A program made the position numbers and the translations under genes. Below the pieces are notes generated by a model. That model searched no databases. It was given only the letters and a program-made list of their open reading frames with translations, and had not been told where the DNA came from. From Daphnia carinata (lineage: Eukaryota; Arthropoda; Branchiopoda; Diplostraca; Daphniidae), in assembly GCF_022539665.2 (NCBI RefSeq), contig NC_081339.1, positions 2,690,017 to 2,754,016 on the forward strand: a stretch of DNA of 64,000 bases. The letters run 5' to 3'. Positions 11,593 through 23,815 of this stretch are shown piece after piece (the stretch's first letter is position 1; every line of letters starts with the position of its first letter).

Positions 11593-14138
11593 CTTTTATT
11601 TAGTTTCGTTTTAATTATTTTAATTCCCAAGCGGAGATACTAGTACACGCTCAAAATGTATTGCACGTTCTAAATTGACTGCGAATGCAAAACGAAAAAT
11701 ACACCCCTTTTTTTTACATTCATTTTAGCCTTTAGCAAGTTCTAGATGTTTTTCGCTTCATTTAAATAAATATCCAAGGCCATTACAATGGAAAGGGTTT
11801 TTGTTTCTTTTACCTCGCCCTTCCCCTCGGAAGGGGGAGGCGGAGGTAGGGTTCAATTTTCAACAACAACAATATGTTCTTTTTTTCTGTTTACGGATGG
11901 GTGAATAATTATCGAAATGAGTCATTCTTTGCTTATTTAAATTTAAAAAAAAGGAGGATAGCTGTGCTTACATCGTCAATTATTCTAATTGCTTTAAGCT
12001 CTAGTTTTCACGCCTCGTGCATCTTTTAAGAATAAATAATCTTTGTTAGAGCCTTTGCATGCAATCGGCAAAGTGGGTTGAATATTAAATTCTTTCACGA
12101 TGCGTCTTACAGCATGAGCTCAGCTGTAACAGGTGTCCATTTCAGATGCCTTTGTTACGGAGCATAATTATTAGTTGTTTTAAATGCAACGTCTTGCAAC
12201 TGGTTGTTAAAGGTAGTTTTTGTTACTGCCTCTTGTGGGTTTCTGCAAAGATGACGAAAACTATTAATGTTGTTGTTTACTTGGGCAATGATACATGTTC
12301 CATGCAAAAAGATTAAGCTTGGATTTCCGCTCATTGCTTTCGTCGTTATGAACGGAGATCCACGCCTTTATGTCATTTTTAATGAGCTTCTCAAGTTGGT
12401 GGCTTTTGTTACTGGCTGTCTGTTTGGATTTCTGCCTGAACGAGTTTTCAATTGTTGTGAAGATGTCAAACGGAAAACGCAAATAATATCATTTCAATTG
12501 AAGCAGACATGTTTGAATTGAGTCGAATCACAGCTGCGTTCAGAGTCATCTTTCTATTCAGCGATTTACATCGAGTCATGTCCTATAAGATGAAGTACCA
12601 GCTTGTACCGACCTTGGCGGAAGACTCACGTCTACTTTTGCATTAGATTTTTGATACGCTTGGCAGAAAATGTCATGTTCCAATGCCAGCTTATTTTAGA
12701 ATGAAGCCATTAATAGGGATGCTTTTCTTCTCGTACTCTTCTCTATGAGTTCACATAAGAGTTTCTTTTATATGTTTGCTGAACAACAATAACTGAAACT
12801 TCTGATGTGGATCAAGACGGATTAGAAGCCAAGGTCTTTTACAATGGACCGGATATAAAAAGAAGGGGAATAAACAGTTGGATTTGATTGCGAAAAAAAA
12901 CCTCGTAAGTATGCGCGATTACCATCAATAACTGAATAAAATGTTTCGATGCGTTAAGCCTTTGCTGCTCTTCCTGACATTTCTGCGAGATCATATATAA
13001 AGAATATGGGTTTGTTTCTTTTGCGATGAAATATGTTTCCTTCTTTGGGAATGCTTCGAGCATATTCCAGAAGTAGAATAAAGTACATGAAAAACCAGGC
13101 AAGAAATCGATTTATTCATTTAGTGGGTTGGGAAAACAATGCCTTACCTGGTCAACAGAGGGATGTGGTTGGCGGTAGATTCAAACTGATCTTCCATGCA
13201 TTTGCGAATATCGTATTGTTGGCTTTTGAATCATTGCGTGGTGTTCGATGTGACATGATTTCCCTGGATACTGACTAGTTATCAGTCAATCTATATGCAT
13301 TCTGATACTTTTTCTTGGACCTCACCAGAAAGCCAAGAACATGAATTTATGCGGATTGCTTGTAGTTGTATAAAGCTAACAATCACACGATTGGCATAAG
13401 CATGGGAATCAAAACAAGCTTTTTTAGACATAGAAAACCTTACCAATCAAAATGTAGTTAGACTGGAGGAGCTCAAAGAGCTCGCTAGTCAAAATTAGAC
13501 CAACAGGACGATGCCCTACACGTTTGCGAACGAAAAATGAAAACGAGGTTTTCTCACGATCACGAAACACCGCAAGAACGACTGGAAATTGTCAATCTCA
13601 CTAGGGCAGTAGTCAATTTCAAGTAAGTAGTTCCCTCGGACAATGACCCTATCTTTTGCTGAAACTCAATGGCCCTTATGTAAGGCACATTTTACCAAAT
13701 TTTACTTCCGTGAAACAAGAGATGTAAGCTAAATTGAGGCTTACAACGTTCAACTTGTCTGTTTGGCGAATGCAAATTCTGAGAGGCAACCCAATTTCCG
13801 TTAATTGATAATCGATTCACTTCCATCAGCTGCCACAACCCACTGATAAACAGAAACATAACCAAGCTAGATTTCTGAGCCTTTACTTGAAACACCAAGG
13901 AAGGAAACAACTTGTTTGTTTTTTCATTCAATTTTGTCTTTTTGCATTTTTCCCCCCTCCAAAACTGAATGTGAAGTATTGCTACATATATGTCATAATC
14001 GGTCAACCCTTTCCAGCAACCAAAATGGACGAAGGTAAGCGCCTCGTTTAGTCATTAATCTGCGTATTGAAAATATTTTCACGAAGCAACACATACAACG
14101 TACAATACATGTATAAAGTTTGGTTACTATTCCATTCC
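11593..14138. other. Intergenic between BTB genes 2 and 3
   Basis: About 2.5 kb without a supported gene. The longest ORFs (75-105 codons) lack splice partners or recognisable motifs. Confidence 0.5.
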
Positions 14139-16141
14139 TTATTTTTGCTCCCGACGGAGCGCATAATCCATCATACGTCGAGTTGCCAAGACCGAAAGTT
14201 CTGGGTAATTCTTGGCTAGCTCCTCCCAATCTTTTAAAAAACAAATTTCTTTGCCATTATGGTCTATGAAGGTGAGCACAACTTCTTTTAATGCTTCGAC
14301 TGAGTAAAGATGCGACCAGACCAATAGACCGACTACATTGTTCATCTTGACGCAAGTCAACAGAAAAGTGATACACTCCTCTTTCAGGTCTTGGATGTCG
14401 TATTTGTCGGCCACCACGAACAACGACTGAGCATTTGCATCAGTTAACGGCGTCAAAATCCTGCCCGAATAGATGTAGTGAAGGAACTGCTTGAAAACAT
14501 CTAGTTCACAATCTTCAATCTTAACTTGGCCAGTGGTTTTCTCTTCCAGGTCGTTTTGAAACAGTGCGGCAAACACAGGACTTCTGGTTGCTAGTATATT
14601 TCGATGGCCCCCAATTTGCTGCTCTCCTCTAAAAGCGAATTGCACGTCGCAGTAAATCTGTTCGATGTACAAGTCAGTGACTTGTTTAAGAGCTTTCTTT
14701 TCTGCCATATTGGAAGTTTCAAACTCGATCCATAGCAATCCGGCCAGTGGTTTCCAATCAGTAGGACCGGAATTATAGCATGCTGAGCGGGCAAAGCTCC
14801 CGTCAAAAGCATCCGACGTCCAGGACTGATTTGAATTCAAAAAATTGAGCTGTCGGTGCTTTTTTTCGATTCCACTGAGGTGTACCCAAACAGCCGACGG
14901 TAACTGCATGTTATCATTCTCAAGTTTGCCATCACAGCGAATCGAATCGCCGCTTACCTTGTCCACTCTTGCCTTTTCGCTGGCTGGGCAGGGTTTGGTT
15001 TTTATTTGCTTCAGGGTTAATGAACCCATGGTGACGTTGGACGTGGCCGTAGACGTGATGAATGAGACCTTCAAAACGTACTGCTGCTTTTTTATTGATA
15101 ACTTAGCGATGTACTTCATTGTTTCCTCTTTGGTGGCAGGTTGGCTGGAGATATTGATTGAGGATCCCGATGGAGTATTTACTTTGTTAAGTATGACTTG
15201 GGTATTATGACCATTTGGAAATGGGCTAGCGGTAAATGTATCTGAAGTTGCCTGTAATAAATGTTACGCAAAACAGTTGTAATTCATAACACAATTGCAC
15301 CAAAAATAAAGCTAATATTACTCCACGATTAATGCCAAGAATAGTTTTCCGCTTCCGATACACCGTACTTCCTGAACCTTGCACTGCAATGATGAATAAT
15401 TAGCGTCGAAATCTGGCGATTGTAATGATCTCCAACTAAGCTTCATGCCAGCAGAGTTGTTCGCACTTGATGGCCTGGGAAGAGGCAAAAGCTTAGCTCT
15501 ATAGAAACTTACCGAAGGCTGGTGTACCAGCACCTGAGGAAGGGACGGTCACTATTGTACTAAAAACTAACGGTTGACGCCTGTTTTCTAAAGCTGTCTG
15601 GCTTTCGACTATTATTTGTTGTGCTATATTGTAATAATAAAAAATATGTATACAAAAAGAAATACTTCTCCGGATGAAATACGTACTTGATGGCCTGGGA
15701 AGAGGCAAAAGCTTGGTTTCTTGCTCCCGAGGTCCGTCATAGAACAGGGATCCCATGAGTGTACTACCTACTAAAACAAATGTGCGTCTATTGGTTGTAA
15801 CGTTGGGTTGTAATGTCTCTATAGAAACTTACCGAAGGCTGGTGTTTCAGCACCTGAGGAAGGGACGACCGGATTTGAAATTACCACCTTATTAGTGCTT
15901 GAATTCCTGTCATTGTTTTCTAATAAGAATGGGTAAGTCAAGTCAAGTTCCAAGTCTGCATTTTTGTTTTCGACCACCGACTTGTTCCCATCCCATTGGA
16001 AATGAACGCAAAACAGTCCCGGACGTACTTGTTCGACAATTGTCTCGAGCTCTCTGTATGTATATGTGATGGGTGTAAGTTTATCAAAAGGGAATTTCAT
16101 TAAACTTAAAACGTTTACCTTTTAGTGTTGTTTCCAAGCAT
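14139..16141 (-). CDS. BTB/POZ-domain protein with PAFG-repeat linker, six exons (BTB gene 3)
   Basis: My splice model: 16119-16141, 15833-16053, 15687-15770, 15513-15551, 15322-15383 and 14139-15251. It stays in frame throughout (1542 nt, 513 residues) with canonical GT/AG ends. Exon 1 encodes MLGNNTKR; exon 2 carries VEQVRPGLFCVHFQWDG and ends SSGAETPAFG. The 39-nt exon 4 repeats that end (SSGAGTPAFG). The last exon holds the lead-in LWIEFETSNMAEKK, the BTB domain (CDVQFAFRGEQQIGGHRNIL, then FKQFLHYIYSGRI) and BACK-like helices. The first two exons and the last exon match BTB gene 4 in layout and sequence, showing recent duplication. The small middle exons are the least certain part; alternative splicing or a decayed tandem duplication is possible. 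Cullin-3 adaptor function is inferred. Confidence 0.82.
15465..15868 (-). repeat. Partial tandem duplication of exon ends inside BTB gene 3
   Basis: The segment around 15818-15866 (exon 2 end plus donor, coding SSGAETPAFG) is repeated at about 15498-15546. The exon 3 end coding KLLPLPRPSS (15687-15713) recurs at 15469-15495, where the donor AGTACGT has become AGTGCGA and so should be dead. The offsets are about 320 and 218 nt, so roughly 100 nt were lost from one copy. The result is one duplicated usable microexon and one pseudo-exon. Confidence 0.75.
15567..15684. repeat. Intron segment of BTB gene 3 with a near-identical copy at 21.3 kb
   Basis: These 118 nt fill nearly all of the intron between exons 3 and 4 of BTB gene 3 (15552-15686). 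An ungapped copy with few mismatches lies in the same orientation at 21266-21383. The shared block runs from TAACGGTTGACGC to CTCCGGATGAAATACGT. On the coding strand it begins two bases inside the donor and stops about 15 nt short of the acceptor. Confidence 0.85.
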
Positions 16142-17143
16142 GGTGTAGGTAAAGTTGAACCGTTTCCAAACTTGTGCGGGCACTTACTATTCTTCTTTAA
16201 TAATTCCCTTCAAACGAAAGGTTCGACATTTACATACTCTTTATCGGGATTACCTTTATCAGGATAAAAATGGCTGCTATCACAACGGCCCTAATTCAAG
16301 AGATAAACATTTAGTATTAAGAAACATTATAATGTTTATTTTACGTTCTCGTGTTTACCGAATTTCTGTATTCTCAAATTGCACCATAAATGCTGCTGCC
16401 TGTACTTCTACGTCGGTTTACCAGACACGTCCTCTTTTCGATGAGCGTATCATACTGGCAATGCAAGAACCCATTTTGCAGCGTCAAAATAGATGTAAAT
16501 TAAAATTTACGCAATCAAAGGCCTTGTTAAGCTCTGATAGCTAACAGCAAGCTCTTTATTGCAAGCAAATAAAAAATTAATTTAGTCCAACCCTTAACCG
16601 TACGACATAGACTAAGGACGGGTAACAAACGCGGAAATGCAGCGTAAGAGAAAAGCAAAGAATTAACATTAAAGTTGAAGGCCAAAAAGGATAATGCTGA
16701 AGAATCATTCCAATTCCCCTGAGAAGCGCTTTACATCAAAACTGTCGCTTGTACGCGAAAAAAAGCAGAGCGTCAAATTAAAATCAGACTTATAACGCGA
16801 AAACCACGGATGCTCTGAGTGATGGGAACGACCAAAAATGCCTTTTCCCACGGCCTTCTCCATCGACGGCCGTTCATCTTGCCGAAACACGATGGCATAT
16901 CTGTAAGGAACATTTTGCAATCTTTCACAGCTTAGTGTAACTCTGGAAGACAAGATCAGCTGAACAGATGTTTACGAAATTCAGCACATCTTCGATTTTT
17001 CTAAAAAACAAGGAACAGGGACGAACACATGAACATACAAGCTTCGTTCGGTAGGTTATTCTTCTTTGTATTTTCTATATCCATAAAACATTAAATTAAA
17101 AGACATGAAAGGTTTGATCAATGCGTCGTATTGACTCTTGTAC
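16142..17143. other. Intergenic between BTB genes 3 and 4
   Basis: The 5' flank of BTB gene 3 and 3' flank of BTB gene 4. A 129-codon plus-strand ORF at 16155-16544 has no recognisable motif and lies over the probable promoter; not called. Confidence 0.5.
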
Positions 17144-18830
17144 TCAATGGACTGTACAACTCATCATACGCCGAAATGCCAAGACGGAGAGGTCCGGATA
17201 GTTCTTGGCTAGTTCCTCCAAATCTTTTAAAAGACAAATTTCTTTGCCATTACGGGCCATGTAGGTGAGCACAGCTTCTTTTAACTCTTCAACTGAGTGA
17301 AGATGAGACCAGACCAACAGCCCGATCACATTGTCCATCCTAAGACAGGTCAGCAGAAAAGTGGCACACTCTTCTTTCAGGTCTTGGATGTCGTATTTGT
17401 CGGCCACCGCGAACAACGATTGAGCCATTGCATCAGTTAACGAAGTTGATGTCCTGCCAACGTAGATGTAATGAAGAAGCTGCTTGAAAATGTCTGGTTC
17501 ACAATCTTCAATCTTAACTTGGCCAGGGGTTTTCTCCTCCAGGTCGTTTTGAAACATCACGGCAAACACAGGACTCCTGGCCATCAGTATATTTCGGTGT
17601 CCCCCAATGTGGTGGTCGCCTCTGAGGGAGAATTCCACGTCGCAGTAGGTCTGTTCGACATACAAGTCTGTGATTTGCTTAAGAGCTTTCTTTTCTCTCA
17701 TATTAGAAGTTCCGAACTGGACCCATACTGAGCAGGCCAGCGGTTTCCAAGTGTTGGGACAGACAGTAAAGCTCGTCAAACGGGCGAAACTCCCATCAAA
17801 ATCATCCGACACCCAGGAATGATCCAAACTCGATAACGTAAGATTGTGATATTTCTTTTCGATTCCACTGAAATTCGCCCAAACAGCCGATGGTAACTGG
17901 ATATCATCTTTTTCCACAAGGTCATCGACGTCGCCCGATCCATTATCGACTATTGCCTTGTCGGTGGCCAGCCAGGATTTCGTGTGGACTTGCTTCAAGG
18001 CTAACGATCCCACAATGTTGCACGTAGACGTAGTGAACGATGCTTTTAAAAGGTATGCCTGCTGGTTTATTGTGAATTCAGCAACGTATTTGACCGACTC
18101 ATTTTTGGCTTCAGGTTGGCCGAAGGTATTGTTGAAGAATCTTGATGGAAACTCTGACGTCTTGGAGCTTTTCGCCTGCGACAAGTGTTGGCAAAGAAAA
18201 ATGATACATAAATAATTATTCGCTACTAAATAAAAAAAATTAACAATACTTTGGCTTCTGCATCAAGATTGGAAGTCTGCTGTTGTTGAGTCGCCTTGCT
18301 TTCTGGAGAACTAAAACAAAATGTTGTTGGTATGCTGGTCGTTGTCCCGAAAGAAGAGAGAGGTTTAGCTGGTGGCTCCTGAGACAACTTGTACGGAACT
18401 TCCGCAAACGAATTACCAAACGAGTTCGTATTTTTGTTTGCGGGAACTGCTCTCCCAAACAATGTTGATGTTGATGTCGATGTTGATGTCGATGTTGATA
18501 GTACGCTGGTCGTAAAACCGAAAACGGGCGTGAGTGCTGGTACCGCAGCAGTTGTTGTCCCGAAAAAGGACGAGGGCTGAGTTTGTTGCTGCTGAGGCCC
18601 CTTGAACGAAAATCCCGCGAACGAATTAGCTAACAAGTTTGCATTCTTGTCTGCGGGAACTGGATCGTTTGGTTTATCCCATTGGCAATGAACACAAAAT
18701 AGCTCTGGTCGTATCCGTTCAATGCTTATTTCAACTGGCCTGTACATACATTTGCATGGTGATATACATTTATCAACAGGTGATTTCGTTAAACTTAAAA
18801 TTTTTACCTTTTCGTTTTGTTTGCACTCAT
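17144..18830 (-). CDS. BTB/POZ-domain protein with FG-rich linker, three exons (BTB gene 4)
   Basis: Splice model 18808-18830, 18250-18739 and 17144-18175 is in frame (1545 nt, 514 residues). Exon 1 encodes MSANKTK and joins in the same phase as in BTB gene 3. Exon 2 has the signature IERIRPELFCVHCQWD, then a low-complexity linker with FG dipeptides (FFGTTT, PVFGFTT, TLFGRA, NSFGNSF, SSFGTTT; a sixth, NTFGQPE, opens exon 3), Gln runs and an STSTSTSTSTS tract. Exon 3 holds the lead-in VWVQFGTSNMREKK, the BTB domain (CDVEFSLRGDHHIGGHRNIL, then CEPDIFKQLLHYIYVGR) and BACK-like helices. A start inside exon 3 is unlikely because its upstream codon is TTG, not ATG, and follows an acceptor. The FG linker resembles FG nucleoporins; whether it acts like one is unknown. 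Confidence 0.87.
18467..18502. repeat. Hexanucleotide microsatellite inside BTB gene 4
   Basis: Repeats of GTTGAT/GTCGAT (plus strand) encode alternating Ser-Thr on the minus strand in the FG-rich linker. It is in frame and prone to length change. Confidence 0.8.
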
Positions 18831-19679
18831 GGTAGGTGAAGATGAACTGTTCCCAAACTTGTGCGAACTGATTTTCTCCTTCTGTATCACTAGGTAGGTG
18901 AATTTTTCCTCTTCAAATGAAAAATTTGACTCACATATATTCTCGTCAGAATCGCCGAGCATAGCATGGCTACATACAAACGATTACTGATTACGTTCTG
19001 CAGATCGGTCGGTACTGAAACATCGTCAAATTCCACACGCATCAGATAAAATGGCTCCTATGACAACGATCCTTTTTCCAGAGATAAAGATTTTCTATTC
19101 ACGTAACACGAGAACTTTTAGTTTATCTTTCCCTGTTTGTTTCAAATTGCACGTAAATTTCTTCGCTTTTACCTCTTGCGTCGTTTGTACAACGTAAGTT
19201 ACGTAATCGGGGGACTACGGTTGTTATCGTCCAGCTGGCCACAAACACTTCAAGTCTCTAGTCGAACGTCAAGATAAAGTAAGAGCAATTGCATTGAACT
19301 GATGGAAATACATGGTACAACAGAAGTGACAGTACTTGCCTCACGTTTGACTATATATAGTAATAAAAAAGGAGGAAGGGTCAACGTTTAACGAAAAGGG
19401 TGAGGTGAGGTAATTCAAGGTTTTTTTTTGTTCTTTAAAATGAATTTGCACGGAGTCTACCAGGAAACCGACCTTGACGATAATGGGACACGTGGCATAT
19501 CCTAGGGAAACGCTAAATTGACTGATCGTGTCGCGACACTTTGCGTCTTCAAAAACGTTTGATCGAACGCGTGATTTCATTAAAAAAAATATATTTCTCA
19601 GATACAATCCAAAACAACCTATTCAACGGCCAAAATACAAAAACGACACAACAATGTTTCCAATAAATCTATGTACATA
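18831..19679. other. Intergenic between BTB genes 4 and 5
   Basis: No gene supported. 5' flank of BTB gene 4 and 3' flank of BTB gene 5. Confidence 0.5.
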
Positions 19680-20842
19680 TTAACAGAGGCACAAGGACGG
19701 GTTGTTAATCAACGTTCGTTTATTGGCGATGAGATTACAGAGTTCTGGACACACTTTGTTCATTTCCTCCAGATCGGATTGAGCGGCACACGTTTCTTCG
19801 TCACATTCGGCCACGAATGTCAACGCAGCTTCGGCTAATCGAGTTACAGAATGATAATGAGCCCACAAGAGAATATCGAATGCGTTTTCAACAGTCAGTC
19901 GCGATCGCATCAACGATTGGCATTCATCTTTCAGATCCTGGACGTCGTATTTGTCAGCGGCCAACAGCAGCAGCTGGGCCATTTCATCGGCCAACATTTG
20001 CAGATCAGGTGCTTTACCTGCGTACATGTAATGCAACAATTGTTTGAAAACGGCCGGTTCAATATCCGAAATGACTACGCGTCGCGTATTAGACTCTTGC
20101 ATGTCTTGCTGGAACATGGCGGAGAAGACGGAACTTCGAGCTGATAGGACAGCGACGTGGGCTCCTATCGTCTCTGATCCGAGCTCGAACTGGACATCGC
20201 AGTAGGTCTGATTGGTGAATGCATCGCTGAAATGCCTCAATGCTGTTCTTTCGCCTCGGCTGGTCGTCTGGAAGTCCATCCACAAACGGAATGTCAATCC
20301 GCATCCCGCCCATGGCCTACCGGTCATAACACGATAAGGTAACGAACGTTGGCCCAGTGAAGTGTTGAACTGGAAATCGTTCGTTCTCCAAACACCAGGT
20401 GCCAATTCAGATAAAATTTGATTCTGCCCGCCTAAAAAAAAAATTCAAAGTGGACTGTAAATCAATTTCCTTATTTTTTTTTGTTAGTGAATGTCTTACC
20501 TCCGTAACTAATCCATACGGATTGCGGCAAATCTCTTCTTTTCTCTTCTGGTGGGGTAACTGTGGCATCATTGTCCAGTTCATCTTCTCCGATGCTGAAT
20601 AATCTAGCCTTTTCGTGACTCGATTTCTGAACAGATTCGCGTGACGCTTCCACAATAACGTTGTACTTTTTCTCGATCCAGGTGGCCGTGATGCTGTACG
20701 AGCTCGGCCGACGGCCGCGTAACTTGAACGCGTTCGCGTAACAATGGAAATCACGAACACTATCGGCCATCCGCCATCGGCAACAGTAAAGGCCCGGCCG
20801 CACTTGCTCGACGATCACCGGCTGTGACACTTGCGAACCCAT
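19680..20842 (-). CDS. BTB/POZ-domain protein, SPOP-like, two exons (BTB gene 5)
   Basis: Exons 20500-20842 and 19680-20431 join in frame (TACGGAG|GTAAGA, then TTTTTAG|GCGGG), giving about 364 residues. The N-terminus has VIVEQVRPGLYCCRW. The second exon has the lead-in LWMDFQTTSRGERT, the BTB domain (CDVQFELGSETIGAHVAVLS, MFQQDMQESNTRRVV, then IEPAVFKQLLHYMYAG) and a BACK-like region (LAADKYDVQDLKDEC, WAHYHSVTRLAEAAL). The protein is more GC-rich in coding sequence than its neighbours and closest to BTB gene 2 in the BTB core. Cullin-3 adaptor function is inferred from family resemblance. Confidence 0.9.
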
Positions 20843-21265
20843 TTGAATGGAATTTCGATTTGTTTTTGTTTTGTTTATTTACCGTCTTTTCTTTGGTGGC
20901 TTCTTCAACTCGTAACGTGGCGACATGAACCCGCGATTCAAACTGATACGTTTCCACTGCGGATCTACTGCAACACTGCGTCTATCGAACGCTTGAAACG
21001 GTCGATGATAGTACGACGGACGCTATGGCAACGTCACTTTCTTTTCCAGCGTTGATTGTTGAAAAACGCAAATTTGATTGATGTCAACGATCGTAGTGAG
21101 AACGTTGATTAACGTTGACTAAAAATGTTGGCTGTAGAACACGACATCACAAGTGAATCAAGTCAGACGAGTGAAGAAAAACGTTAGATCGGACACTACT
21201 AACTCGTTAAGCCGTCAGCAGTGCTATGGTTTCCCTATAGTTTGTGCTCTCTCTTTCTATTGTAA

Positions 21266-21383
21266 CTAACGGTTGACGCATGTCTTGGAAAGCTGTCTGG
21301 CTTCCGACTATTTTTTGTGGTGCCATATTGTAATAATAAAAAATATGTATACAAAAAGAAATACTTCTCCGGATGAAATACGT
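21266..21383. repeat. Second copy of the BTB gene 3 intron segment
   Basis: Ungapped 118-nt copy, same orientation, of 15567-15684. Here it is not flanked by recognisable exons and lies about 420 nt upstream of the BTB gene 5 start codon. It lacks the donor GT and the acceptor end. Confidence 0.85.
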
Positions 21384-23639
21384 CAAGGGCGTCAAGAGTA
21401 AAATCGATAGACAATGAGGATGTTAGTGAAGCACGCTCCATCTTATGATGGAGACAGTCCGCTATGTCAGGAATATTGTGTGCATCACGTGTACTTTGAT
21501 CAATGGATAAGAATCGTGCTGAGTGGACGTCGGGCTTTTTTTTTCTTTTCGATGGCAGGGTTTAAAAAAAAAGGAGAACGCTCACGTAACGATAAACTGT
21601 CACGTTTCTTTACGAAACGCGCGCAGTGTGTTAATTTTATTTGCAGGGCGTGGACAGATAAGAATTTCATGCGTTAGCGTTTCGGACCACAACGTCAACG
21701 GTCATTGTGTAAATACGCAGAGCACCAATTGAATTTAATATGATGTTGGATTTCGTTTGAATTTCGCCACATTCATACGACAATGGTTTAAATGATGTCT
21801 ATAACTTCTTAAGGAAGGGCAAGGTTCAGTATGGGGAGTTGTGTTTACTCGTGTGAGAATTTAAATGGGTACAGAGTACTTGTCGGTAATGAATGCAGAG
21901 AACATCCCTTGGAGATTGATCCGCTTCGCACCGCTATTTGCCGATTTGATTTGCTAACACACGGCATTCTCGTTCTGCTACTTTACAGCCAGCTCGCATA
22001 TTGCCAATGTTCTTGCAAAATCATCAGTTTTTCTGAAGGTGCAGGATTTAAAAAATGCTGACGGCATTCAAAAGAGTAGCTGAATTCTTCGAGTTAATGT
22101 AGAATTTGATGCAAACGCACAAACCAATTCACGCCAGTGAAAACTAGACGTTGATTTCCGCGTGCGTTGCGTGAATGAAAAAAGATTTCGCGAACTTCTT
22201 AATGACATACTAGTAACCTCCAGAACTGCTCAGATGGAGATCATATTGCTGTACTATATGATCCCCAACGTGACATCAGCTGATAGCTCTTGACTCTCTA
22301 TTCCGTTTTGCCTTGCAATGGTGGGCCAATCCCATTTCAATGCTAGACGTTTCGAGTGCTAATTGCTTACAGACTCTTGGTTACTAGTAATCCCTTCATG
22401 GGGAGGGTGCCATACCCAGTCATTAGAAGTGCCGCTACTGTTAGATGGCGCACGCAACTCTTATATAGCGTGAATCTGGTACCGAAACAGCGTTCACAAC
22501 GCCATGATGCACTTTCCTAGTGAAATTTACGTGCTAATAAATTTTGGTTAAAGAAATTATGTGATATTATAAATGAACATTACGGGACATTCAATAACGG
22601 ATACAGGTAAATAATAATGTACAAATAAAAATTTTAAGACATTTGAGAAAAACACGAAAAATTGTTGGACATGTTCTGCTATATGCACGCGTATGCATAG
22701 CACTAGCCGTTAACGGGCATACTATTATTATTTTTTTTTAATATTTGCCGTGTTGCTCACGACAATTTTGAATGTTTATGCAATAAATATCCACTAAGCC
22801 AGTCTTCATTGACAGAGATTTTATTCTTATCTTCAATACGAGACACTAATGCCATTACACACATATACACGGCTATCCTTACCTATTTGCACGATGATTC
22901 AACGCAGCGATCACGACATAGATGGCGTGATCAACTGGGGTGAGCGGGAATCAAATGCTCTTCTCACTAAACAACAAGACGTATCTAATATAACCAACAC
23001 GCCGCATGTTTTTTCCATTGACGTGAAATTGATGGAACTTTTCGCTTTCCGCCTTTGGATTCAAATAAGATCCTCATCTACAGGGAAGGAGATGGTAACA
23101 CATAGGTCACCAAGCCCCTGGTACAATGGAAGCTGAAGTGCCAATTTCTAGTCGTACCTTAACATTTTTCAAGCCGGGAGTACAACGAAAAAAAGAGAAG
23201 GGAAATGGGACATCGCGCTCTGCCAAAATATCATGTCATTCACTTTTTTCCGTTTAGGAATTCAAATGAAAAAAGCCATGGCACAGAATTAAATTTGTCA
23301 AACGTGTAGGATCCTTTCATTCATTTAGCAGAGTCATGTCGCTCTGTCACGGTGAATCATTTCCAGGAAACGACAAACTTGCACGCGCGTGCAGGACATT
23401 GAAGATGCTCATTTAGTCCCAAAAGAAGCACCGGGAATTTTTCGTTACGTCGTTTTCGGCAACAGAAACTTTGAACAGTTCTGCGTGACTTGGAAAGATG
23501 TCACTAGGGACATCAATATCAGCGGCAAATGCAAACTACCAGACAGCAGAGGAAATTCTGCCAAGTAAAAAAAAAATTAAAAGCCCGATGTCGTGCAAAT
23601 GAAATGAAACGAAGGAACGCAAGACGCTTACGTGTTGTG

Positions 23640-23815
23640 CCGATCAAACCAAGCGACAAGTGAAAACGCAAATTTCAACATCCTTACGTCATACATGTCC
23701 AAGGACGTCATACGATGGGCGGCGAGATTGGACTTCGACATCGTGTATCATCACAGGCACTATCCATTTCCTTCCGCCATTGAGGTGTCCTCAACCGTGA
23801 AATGTTAGCTCCATT
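23640..23815 (+). mobile_element. Possible degenerate Ty3/gypsy-like pol remnant
   Basis: One frame reads VIRWAARLDFDIVYHH, which resembles the RWxxxLxxFDFxIxY pattern just after the RNase H core of gypsy-type polyproteins. Only this short piece is recognisable; upstream and downstream frames are broken and no LTR was seen. Could be chance. Confidence 0.25.

Noticed and set aside
17144-18184. BTB gene 4 starting within its last exon
   Set aside because: The apparent start is TTG just upstream of a splice acceptor; joining to the FG exon is in frame.
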